NCBI RefSeq assembly: GCF_007997075.1
Contig: NZ_VORS01000010.1
Span: forward strand, 1-64,000
Length of the DNA: 64,000 nucleotides
Reading direction: 5' to 3'
Origin: Polaribacter sp. IC073
GTDB taxonomy: Bacteria; Bacteroidota; Bacteroidia; Flavobacteriales; Flavobacteriaceae
The notes under the pieces were generated by a model that did no database searches, was not told the DNA's origin, and saw only the letters and a list, made by a program, of their open reading frames with translations. Below are positions 1 through 10,336 of the stretch, in pieces (within the stretch, counting starts at the first letter, position 1; every line of letters begins with the position of its first letter). The translations under genes and the position numbers were made by a program.

Positions 1-1
1 T

Positions 2-91
2 TGTAATAAGCTTTTAAAACAGGCATTTGCAATCGCCAAATCTGGGTTAATATATGACGATACTTTCAGAAGTGTGTTGGTGAAAAATTAA
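2..91 (+). CDS. C-terminal fragment of a probable IS110-type transposase (cut by window start)
   Basis: An open frame enters from the left edge and stops at 89-91. It encodes 29 residues beginning CNKLLKQAFAIAKSG and ending VLVKN. The KLLKQAFAIAKSG pattern resembles, from memory, the C-terminal helix of IS110/IS116/IS902-family transposases of Bacteroidota. Only the tail is visible, so the catalytic part, whether the gene is intact, and the element's left end cannot be judged. IS110 elements usually lack terminal inverted repeats, so no end was called. Confidence 0.45.
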   Translation, partial: CNKLLKQAFAIAKSGLIYDDTFRSVLVKN

Positions 92-124
92 GTGAATTTT
101 ACTTGTTTTTTACCACAGTACTTT

Positions 125-138
125 GTTGGCAGTAGTTA
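125..138. repeat. Left arm of a 14-bp inverted repeat flanking an orphan gene
   Basis: The sequence gttggcagtagtta here is matched by taattactgccaac at 1031-1044, which is its reverse complement with one mismatch (13 of 14). The two arms sit at the stop codon of the hypothetical gene and just upstream of its start, so they bracket it almost exactly. Confidence 0.6.
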
Positions 139-1023
139 TTTTTTTTCAAGTTTTTCCATATAATATAAATAAGCAAAGTCTTGAGTTTCTTTTGGTAGTC
201 CTTCCAGTTTAGTTTGTTTTTTTATACTTAGATTTATGGCAGCATTTATTATTAATCCAGCTACACCTCCATAACCACTTGGTAATTCTAATTTATTTCC
301 TGTTATTTCACCAATTAAAGGTAAAAGAACATTAACAGCTTTTGAATCTTCGAGGTTTAGATATGTTTTCATAGTGCTCAAAATTTTCTGAAATTTATTT
401 TCATCCATAACCTTATGAATATCTAATAAGTTTTTATGAATTTTTTCCTTGAGTCTAATTAAGGAGTCTTTGGAGTAGTTTTCTTTTTCAAGCGTTATTT
501 TTAATTCATTTATTCTGTCTCGAAAAGCAAACAATTCAGAACTTCTTTTCTCTTTAAACTCTAAAACTTTATCAAAACTGCAATTTACTGGTATTGGCAA
601 ATAGTTTTCGATTGACAGTTCTAATGTATTTATTTTTTCATTTTTGTTATTGCTTGGTAATTTTAAAATATTGCCAGATTGAGCGATGGAAAATAAAACT
701 TCTTGGTTAGAATTATTAATCTGATTATAATAATCCATTTGAGCTAATTCTCTGGAAGCTAATCCTATTGGAGATAATGGTGTAATTTCTTTAGGAAAAT
801 CAATTATAATACTTTTTAAAATTTTCTCATCAAATAATAATTTGTAGTTAGAATCAGATTTATTCAAACCTCCAAAAAGTGAAGGGTCGACATAATGTAT
901 TTCATCCCAATAAACTAAATATCTTCTTAGTGAATTTTCGTCAATTCCTCCTGACAAATCTAAGGATGTTTGATTTTTTGTTAAAAAACTTTTCCCTGTA
1001 ATAATTATCCCTCGTGTTCTCAT
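136..1023 (-). CDS. Orphan hypothetical protein, DUF6236-like
   Basis: Encodes 295 residues with no signal peptide or membrane segment, so it is probably cytoplasmic. The N-terminus (RGIIITGKSF, then LRRYLVYWDEIHYVDPSLF) recalls the opening of DUF6236 proteins, which have no established function; this is a weak resemblance from memory. The middle, about residues 155-215, is rich in charged residues and probably forms long helices. The C-terminal part has a glycine-rich patch (PSGYGGVAGLIINAA). It is the only gene here with no link to glycan use. It lies between a transposase tail and the PUL and is bracketed by an inverted repeat, which suggests an accessory or mobile cargo gene. No function is proposed. 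Confidence 0.7.
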   Translation of the reverse strand: MRTRGIIITGKSFLTKNQTSLDLSGGIDENSLRRYLVYWDEIHYVDPSLFGGLNKSDSNYKLLFDEKILKSIIIDFPKEITPLSPIGLASRELAQMDYYNQINNSNQEVLFSIAQSGNILKLPSNNKNEKINTLELSIENYLPIPVNCSFDKVLEFKEKRSSELFAFRDRINELKITLEKENYSKDSLIRLKEKIHKNLLDIHKVMDENKFQKILSTMKTYLNLEDSKAVNVLLPLIGEITGNKLELPSGYGGVAGLIINAAINLSIKKQTKLEGLPKETQDFAYLYYMEKLEKK

Positions 1024-1030
1024 TTTTTTT

Positions 1031-1044
1031 TAATTACTGCCAAC
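1031..1044. repeat. Right arm of the 14-bp inverted repeat flanking the orphan gene
   Basis: taattactgccaac is the reverse complement of gttggcagtaatta and pairs with the arm at 125-138 with one mismatch. It lies 7 bp upstream of the start codon of the minus-strand hypothetical gene. Confidence 0.6.
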
Positions 1045-1084
1045 TAATTATATCCCAAATAAAAATACAAAAAATCAATCTAAA

Positions 1085-1134
1085 AAAGCACTTCACATAC
1101 TAATAACCTTTGTATTTTGTATGTGAAGTGCTTT
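1085..1134 (-). terminator. Rho-independent terminator closing the left minus-strand operon
   Basis: A perfect 16-bp stem (1085-1100 with 1119-1134, arm aaagcacttcacatac) encloses an 18-nt loop. Read on the minus strand the stem is followed by a short T-run, as expected downstream of the GH2 gene that ends at 1214. The stem is symmetric enough that it may also act in the other direction. Confidence 0.85.
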
Positions 1135-1213
1135 AAAAATTATTAGCTTTTATTTTACACTTCTTGTCTCAATATATCATTGAGATTATACGAAATTACA
1201 GATACAAAAAGGG

Positions 1214-4495
<3,282 letters not shown>

Positions 4496-4657
4496 TTAAA
4501 CTTTTAAAATTTGAGAATTAAATACTAGCACAGAAAATATAGAAACTAAGATTGTTCATTTTAAAATTGAAGTGAAATAATTGATTTTAGATGACATAAT
4601 TTAGGAATCTCATAAAGCATAGTAAACTTTATGGGATTTGTCCCTTGGGTCGAAAAG

Positions 4658-4734
4658 ACAAAACTGTGAGGAAAAACTGTCCAAACAAACTGTGAGGAAA
4701 AACTGAATAAACACAAAACTGTGTGGCTATACTG
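4658..4734. repeat. Three imperfect tandem-like direct repeats between two GH2 genes
   Basis: Copies start at 4658 (acaaaactgtgaggaaaaac), 4685 (acaaactgtgaggaaaaact) and 4713 (acaaaactgtgtggctatac). They are 20-22 bp long and recur every 27-28 bp. The first two are nearly identical and the third has diverged. They lie in a 264-bp gap inside an operon, just past the stop of the GH2 gene ending at 4757. Their function is unknown; the spacing is not that of a CRISPR array. Confidence 0.7.
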
Positions 4735-4756
4735 TAAGGCAAACTAAAAAGAGTAA

Positions 4757-7420
4757 TTAATTATCCTTTGATTTCTCTCCAAAATCTTCTTGCTGCTTTT
4801 CTACTTTTTTAAGTTTTAAATCGTTCAATTCTTTCTTAACTTTTATAAGTTCGTCTGCTAGTTCCTGTCTTTTATTATTTGAACTCATGTTCGCTAAAGT
4901 GCGATTGCTATTTGTTTTTGCTGCCAGTTCTTTCTCATCAAAAAGTAAAACATCTTTTGTTGGTAGACTTTTAAAAGTAATTTCTCCACGAATAGGTCTC
5001 AAAGAACCTTCAAAAAGCAAAGAAGCTTTAACTGTAATTTTACCCGATTTCGTAGTACTTTGAACTAAAATAGGTGCTGTTCCCCAATTTACTTGCCTTG
5101 GACTCGCAATAAAAGGTTTATCACCAATCAAAGTTCCTTCTCCTGAAATTTCAAATTGTAAAATGCTATTATTTAAGCGTTTTATATTTCCTGATTTATC
5201 TGTAATTGCAGCAATCACAGTTACAAAATCTGAACCATCTGCTTTTAAATTCACACCATCATCATCTACCCAAAGTATTATTTTTTCTGGTCGTAAAACT
5301 GCCAATACAGTATCTGTAGCAACTAATTTTCCGTTGATAAAACCTTCTGCTAACAAATAAGCATCTTTTTGTTTTTTCTTACGATGCAATGCCTTTATTT
5401 CTAAAAAATGATACGCATCTTTAAAAACAATTGGTGGCGACGGCATTCCTGCTAACGTTTTATCCTTTTTATGCGTAAATACTTTACCATCCTTAAAAAC
5501 CGTTAATTTTACTTCTTCAGCATTAGAAAAAATCATCACATCAGTATCACTAAAAGGAGTCATTTGATTCGCAATATGAATCATTGGACCTGTTTCTGCA
5601 ATAATATCGGATTTTTCTGGACTTCGTTGTGCTTTAAACATCTCATAAGAATATTTTGGCTGACGATATGCATCCATAATTCCACCATAAAAAGGATCTG
5701 GATGATAACCTCTTTGATGATCAAAAGAATGCCACAAAGCACCGCCCATGTGTTGTGGAGATGTTTTATACAAAGAATTATAACTGATATAATTATAAGG
5801 CGGATTTGAATAATGCAATGCCTGCACTAACATTGGTCTTTCTCCCCAACTTCTATGCACACGACTTGGAGAATTGTGCGAATTCCAATCATCTACATTG
5901 TCTCCCCATTCTCTTGTATAATAATTTTTATCCATATCCATACTATCTAATGGATACGTAAATATCACAGGAAAATGTTCGCTTCCTTTTGCTTGTAAGT
6001 CACTTGCTGTATGCGAAATCCCTCCTTGCATTTCTGCCTCAACAATCTTTTTGGTGTTCAATGCAAATGCATCCGGATACCAAGTTTCGTTTAAAATGGG
6101 TTCCCATAACCAAATACTAGGTCGGTTACGATCTCTACGCACCATATTTCGAATATCGCTATACACATATTGCTCAAAACTAGGATCGTTATTCCAAAAT
6201 TGCCATCCCGGAGTATTTACAATCACGAAAAGCCCCAATTCATCACAAGCATCCATAAAAGCAGGATCTTGCGGATAATGTGCATTTCTAATTAACTTTA
6301 AACCAACATCTCTTAATTTTTTAGCATCTCGCCAATGGATGTTATTAGAAAGTGCATTTCCCACAACAGCAAAATCCTGATGACGATTCGCACCCATCAA
6401 AGGTTTTCCGTACGGTTTTCCGTTCAACCAAAAACCATCTTTTCCTTTAAACTCAACGCTTTTAATTCCTATTCGTTTTCGATAACCATCAACAACTTTT
6501 CCTTTTTTATTTAAAATGCTAATATGTAATTGATACAAATACGGATTCTCTGGTGACCAAAGCGTTGGGGTTTTAATCTTTGCTTTTTTTGAAAAATAAT
6601 TTGAAGTTTTAGCATTCAATTGAACAGCAACTTCCGATTTTAACACACGCTTTCCTTGGGCATCAAACCATTCGTATTTTATTTTTCCTAAAAAGTTTTT
6701 TGAAGTTTCATTCTTTATATGCAATTTGGTCTTTACGGTAGTTTTATCCGTAGAAACATTTTCAAAATTCATAAGAAAACCACCTCCACCAACTACATCT
6801 TCATAATTAGGATTTGTAATAAAAACCGAATCGTGTGCAACTAACCAACAATCTCTGTAAATTCCTCCGAAATAAGAAAAATCTAACATTTCTTGAGCTT
6901 TTCCTGGAGGATACGCTGGATCGTTACTATTATCTGCCCAAACCGCAATCACATTGTTTTTATTCCAGTTTAAATGTTCAGATACATCAACAATAACTGG
7001 TAAATATCCACCAAAGTGCATTTTTAGTAATTTGCCATTTACAAATACTTTCGACTTCCCCATAATTGCCTCAAAATGTAAAAAAAGCTTTTTGCCTTTC
7101 AACGCATTGTCTGGTGTAAAATGCTTGCGATACCAAACCTCACCTTGGTAATTAGCGCCACCACTCGCCTCTTCCGGTAAATATTCGATACCATTAGGCA
7201 AATTAACTACAGCCCATTCTTTATCATTAAAACTTCTGCTCTCTGCATTTGGAATTGGACCTTTATGAAACCTCCATGCAACATTCATCGAAAAAGCTTC
7301 ACGCCCAGTATTTTCTAAGGGATAAAAACCAGCTTTCGAAAACTCAGGTTGATGCTGCCCTATAACTGACGATAATGTTAAGAACAAGAAACAAAACGTT
7401 GTACATATCTTTTTGAACAT
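4757..7420 (-). CDS. Divergent GH2 glycoside hydrolase, exported, with charged coiled tail
   Basis: A GH2-fold enzyme: sugar-binding domain (about 60-225 of the mature-start protein), immunoglobulin-like domain, and a TIM barrel whose strand motifs ANRHQDF and RNAHYPQDP are clear. I start it at 7420 (MFKKICTTFCF leader ending VIGQ), 25 bp after the GH20 stop; a longer frame to 7510 would overlap GH20. Counting from that start, the likely acid/base is E445 in ILNETW and the likely nucleophile is E504 in YTREWGDNVDDW. The usual KPIIVSEYG nucleophile context is absent. The C-terminus has Ig-like domains, then about 60 highly charged residues predicted to coil. Related sequences occur in galactan-type loci of marine bacteria, so a beta-galactosidase role is plausible but not certain. 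Confidence 0.85.
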   Translation of the reverse strand: MFKKICTTFCFLFLTLSSVIGQHQPEFSKAGFYPLENTGREAFSMNVAWRFHKGPIPNAESRSFNDKEWAVVNLPNGIEYLPEEASGGANYQGEVWYRKHFTPDNALKGKKLFLHFEAIMGKSKVFVNGKLLKMHFGGYLPVIVDVSEHLNWNKNNVIAVWADNSNDPAYPPGKAQEMLDFSYFGGIYRDCWLVAHDSVFITNPNYEDVVGGGGFLMNFENVSTDKTTVKTKLHIKNETSKNFLGKIKYEWFDAQGKRVLKSEVAVQLNAKTSNYFSKKAKIKTPTLWSPENPYLYQLHISILNKKGKVVDGYRKRIGIKSVEFKGKDGFWLNGKPYGKPLMGANRHQDFAVVGNALSNNIHWRDAKKLRDVGLKLIRNAHYPQDPAFMDACDELGLFVIVNTPGWQFWNNDPSFEQYVYSDIRNMVRRDRNRPSIWLWEPILNETWYPDAFALNTKKIVEAEMQGGISHTASDLQAKGSEHFPVIFTYPLDSMDMDKNYYTREWGDNVDDWNSHNSPSRVHRSWGERPMLVQALHYSNPPYNYISYNSLYKTSPQHMGGALWHSFDHQRGYHPDPFYGGIMDAYRQPKYSYEMFKAQRSPEKSDIIAETGPMIHIANQMTPFSDTDVMIFSNAEEVKLTVFKDGKVFTHKKDKTLAGMPSPPIVFKDAYHFLEIKALHRKKKQKDAYLLAEGFINGKLVATDTVLAVLRPEKIILWVDDDGVNLKADGSDFVTVIAAITDKSGNIKRLNNSILQFEISGEGTLIGDKPFIASPRQVNWGTAPILVQSTTKSGKITVKASLLFEGSLRPIRGEITFKSLPTKDVLLFDEKELAAKTNSNRTLANMSSNNKRQELADELIKVKKELNDLKLKKVEKQQEDFGEKSKDN

Positions 7421-7445
7421 ATTATTTTTTTTTAAAGTAAATATC

Positions 7446-9098
7446 TTAATAAACCGATTTTTTATAATACTTCGGATGAAAACGAATGCCATTTGCTTTC
7501 CAATAATCATAGTGACCTTGATTTAAACGTTTCTTAAAATCGATGTAATTTTTATTTTTAGGAACAGACCACATATTTTCTGCAAAAGCAGGCATTCTAG
7601 GTAAAAGTGTGTATTCTAAATATTCTACGGATGAAATAAATTCTGTCCAAATAGCAAACTGTCCGCCAATAATATACTGCGCTTCTTCTTTATTCAATTC
7701 TTTCGGAATTAAATTATATTCATATACTTTTTCTAATGTATTTATTGAATATGCGACAGCAAGTGGTTCATTTTTAGGATCTTCTTGATAGCGATTAAAA
7801 TATAACGGATTGTTAGGCGTCATAATTACATCTTGCTTTAGTTTTGCTGCTTCAATACCGCCTTTTTCACCTCGCCAAGACATTACGGTCGCATTTATCG
7901 GTGCGCCACCTTCTAAAATTTCATCCCAACCAATTAATTTACGGTCGTTTTTTTCTAAAAATTTTGCGATCCTTTTTATAAAATAACTTTGCAATTCGTT
8001 TTCATCTTTCAAATGATTATCTGCTAATCGCTGCTGACAATCAGCACATTTTTTCCAATAAGATTTATCAACCTCATCACCACCAACGTGAATGTATTTT
8101 GAAGGAAATAACTCCATCACTTCAGTAAAAACATCCTCTAAAAACTCAAATGTAGTTTCTTGACCTGCACAATAATTTAGGTTGATGTTTGCTGGGTTTA
8201 CAACGCCATTCCACAACGTAGAATTAGGAGATTCTTGTACATGTTTTTCACAAGAAAATTCTGGATACGCCGTTAAAGCAGCACCAGAATGACCAGGGAC
8301 ATCTATTTCTGGAACTACCGTTATATTTCTGTCTTGTGCGTACGCAACAATTTCTTTGACTTGTTTTTGGCTGTAAAATCCGCCATATTGATAGGGCTTG
8401 CCATCTAACTTTTTAGCATAGGTACTATCTTGCTTATAAAAAATACTACCCGGAATTTCAGTTCTCCAACCACCAACTGATGTTAATTTTGGATATTTTT
8501 TAATTTCTAATCGCCATCCTTCATTGTCTGCCAAGTGCCAGTGAAACACATTTAATTTATAAAAAGCCATTAAATCTAACAGCTCTTTTATCGTTTTTGT
8601 ATTGTAAAAATGTCTGCTGACATCCATAACCATTCCACGCCATTTTACATTTGGTTTGTCGCTTATTGTTAACGCTGGCAGTTGAATAGGCGTTTGTGTA
8701 TTGTTGTGAATTACATATTGCAAAAGCGATTGTGTTCCGTAAAACAAACCTGCATATCCATTGGCTGTAATATGTATTTCGGTTTCAGAGATTGTTAAAA
8801 GGTATCCTTCCTCCCCTAACTTTTTATTAGCCTTCTGTAGTATTTGTAAAATAATATTTTTTGAAGCTTTCTTTTTCAAAGCGATGCGAACACTCGTTTC
8901 TGCTTCTATTTTATCAATCAAATAATTGGTTAATTTTGTACTTTCTTGCTTTTTTAAGCCTTTAAAAGTGACTCCTACGGTTGCATCTAACTCAAAATTC
9001 CCTTTGTTAAATTCCAAAGATACTGGCGCAGGAATAATTTGCCCATAATGAGAGAGACTAACTAAAAAGGCGAGCACTAAAAATAGTTGTTTTTGCAT
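7446..9098 (-). CDS. GH20 beta-N-acetylhexosaminidase, exported
   Basis: Encodes 550 residues with a Sec leader ending SHYGQ. A GH20b N-terminal domain (about 22-145) precedes the catalytic TIM barrel (about 148-500), which starts at KWRGMVMDVSRHF. The catalytic Asp-Glu pair is D341-E342 in HVGGDEVDKSYW, used in the family's substrate-assisted mechanism on terminal GlcNAc or GalNAc. HWHLADNEGWR and PEIDVPGHS are further family signatures. It lies 25 bp upstream of the divergent GH2, so the two are surely co-transcribed. A hexosaminidase in the same operon as GH16, GH18 and GH2 indicates a HexNAc-containing substrate. Confidence 0.95.
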   Translation of the reverse strand: MQKQLFLVLAFLVSLSHYGQIIPAPVSLEFNKGNFELDATVGVTFKGLKKQESTKLTNYLIDKIEAETSVRIALKKKASKNIILQILQKANKKLGEEGYLLTISETEIHITANGYAGLFYGTQSLLQYVIHNNTQTPIQLPALTISDKPNVKWRGMVMDVSRHFYNTKTIKELLDLMAFYKLNVFHWHLADNEGWRLEIKKYPKLTSVGGWRTEIPGSIFYKQDSTYAKKLDGKPYQYGGFYSQKQVKEIVAYAQDRNITVVPEIDVPGHSGAALTAYPEFSCEKHVQESPNSTLWNGVVNPANINLNYCAGQETTFEFLEDVFTEVMELFPSKYIHVGGDEVDKSYWKKCADCQQRLADNHLKDENELQSYFIKRIAKFLEKNDRKLIGWDEILEGGAPINATVMSWRGEKGGIEAAKLKQDVIMTPNNPLYFNRYQEDPKNEPLAVAYSINTLEKVYEYNLIPKELNKEEAQYIIGGQFAIWTEFISSVEYLEYTLLPRMPAFAENMWSVPKNKNYIDFKKRLNQGHYDYWKANGIRFHPKYYKKSVY

Positions 9099-9172
9099 AA
9101 TTCTTAAATTGAAACGTTCTTTTAATTTTAGGTTTTATAAAAATTTAGTTAAGTGATGATAACTATTTTTAT

Positions 9173-10009
9173 TTATTCATTTAGCTCCCAGACTTTCACG
9201 TAATCTATGGCCATTTCATAAGGAAGATTTTCTGTTGAAGTAACCTTCCCAGGCCAATAATAGGTTCCAGATTGTCCTTTATCTGCAAGTGCATGATTTA
9301 AAATAATGTAGAAATCGGTTTCAAAAGGCCATCTTTTTTCGAATGCTCCTTTAGATTCATGCACCATTGTTAAAATATCATTTACATAAAACTCAATGCG
9401 GTTTGGTAATTTTATAATTCCATACGTATTGTAAGCATCTACATTTATAGGTGCTGTTGTTGCAAAAGAATTTTTCTTGGCTTCACCGTCTGTTTGATGT
9501 ACTACTTGATGCACAAAACCATCATTATTTAGACGTTCCATAATATCGATTTCACCTCCATTTGGCCAACCTTTGTAAATTTCATTTTGTGGCATCAACC
9601 AAATTGCAGGCCAACCTCCTTGTCCAGCCGAATTGAATTTTGCTCTAATTTCAATTTTTCCGTATTTAAAACTGAATTTATCTTGACTTCGTATCGCACC
9701 CGTTTCTGGCAAATCGGTTTTAGCATTCCAACGCGCCCTCATGTGTAAGTTCCCGTTTTTGACTTCTGCCAATGTGGGGTCTTTTACCACATATCTATTC
9801 CAAGCAGCACCGATAGTTTGTGTTGGTAAACTCGTCCAATATTTGGTATTGTAAGCATCTCCGTTAAATTGGTCTTCGAAAACTAATTTATGGTTTGTTC
9901 CATTTTCACCGTCGTTTATATTTCTATTTACAGAACATGATGTAAGTGTACTGTAAAGGCAAATCAAAACTAGTAAGTTTAATAAACTTGTTTTTTTATT
10001 AATTGTCAT
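9173..10009 (-). CDS. GH16 endo-glycanase lipoprotein
   Basis: Encodes 278 residues: a lipoprotein signal with lipobox LTSC (C25) and a single GH16 jelly-roll domain. The catalytic EXDXXE motif is GGEIDIMERLN, giving nucleophile E153, D155 and acid/base E158. WPAIWLMP, upstream of it, is also typical of GH16. Members with MERLN followed by a QxVHQ/S segment include, from memory, O-glycanase/endo-beta-galactosidase-like enzymes; laminarinases share the same core, so the substrate is open. Lipidation without a binding module suggests attachment to the outer membrane. It sits upstream of GH20 with a 74-bp gap and follows a 327-bp gap after the LamG-GH18 gene. Confidence 0.92.
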   Translation of the reverse strand: MTINKKTSLLNLLVLICLYSTLTSCSVNRNINDGENGTNHKLVFEDQFNGDAYNTKYWTSLPTQTIGAAWNRYVVKDPTLAEVKNGNLHMRARWNAKTDLPETGAIRSQDKFSFKYGKIEIRAKFNSAGQGGWPAIWLMPQNEIYKGWPNGGEIDIMERLNNDGFVHQVVHQTDGEAKKNSFATTAPINVDAYNTYGIIKLPNRIEFYVNDILTMVHESKGAFEKRWPFETDFYIILNHALADKGQSGTYYWPGKVTSTENLPYEMAIDYVKVWELNE

Positions 10010-10336
10010 TCTTTCTCTAATTGTACTATTTGTATCTATTTTTTTCTTTTTTATAAAACTTAATACTATTTTTTATCTCTTCATTATACTTTAAACTTAA
10101 AAGACTATAAAAAAAGTTTTGGCCTTTTTCTTAATTTTCACTTACTGTTATTCTTAATATATTTACAAATACTTACATATCCTCTATTTATATTAAACCT
10201 TCTAGGTTTGCTTTTTAAAGAGTATATGATACCTGATGAAAACTATTTTAAATGAAGTATTCTATATTAATTTAGATTTATGAAAAGGACCTCAAAACTA
10301 ATTAAGGGCCTATTATATTATTGTCCTTAAAATATC
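10010..10336. other. 327-bp intergenic gap within the minus-strand gene chain
   Basis: Very AT-rich and without a credible gene. Its right end holds a probable hairpin downstream of the GH18 gene (listed separately). The remainder could carry a promoter for the GH16-GH20-GH2-GH2 segment, but I see no clear -33/-7 pair. Confidence 0.5.
10285..10328 (-). terminator. Possible terminator after the LamG-GH18 gene
   Basis: aaggac (10285-10290) pairs with gtcctt (10323-10328), and a competing inner pairing of aggacc with gggcct is possible. On the minus strand the stem is followed by TTTTC. It lies 9 bp beyond the stop of the GH18 gene. The loop is long and the stem short, so it may be only a partial terminator. 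Confidence 0.4.

Noticed and set aside
125..138. Reading the gttggca of the flanking repeat as an integron attC core.
   Set aside because: It does not fit GTTRRRY at the sixth base, and no long imperfect palindrome or integrase is visible.
4658..4734. A CRISPR array.
   Set aside because: Only three imperfect copies with spacers of 5-7 bp, and no cas genes in the window.
5820..5880. A first impression that the divergent GH2 lacks a nucleophile because PMLVQALHY stands where KPIIVSEYG is expected.
   Set aside because: A glutamate in YTREWGDNVDDW about 30 residues earlier fits as nucleophile, so inactivity cannot be claimed.
7421..7510. A longer start for the divergent GH2 at 7510.
   Set aside because: It would overlap the GH20 coding end by 65 bp and put 30 residues before a complete signal peptide.
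9173..10009. Calling this GH16 a kappa-carrageenase, agarase or laminarinase.
   Set aside because: The visible motif is shared by several GH16 subfamilies, and the neighbours include GH20 and GH18, so no specific name is justified.
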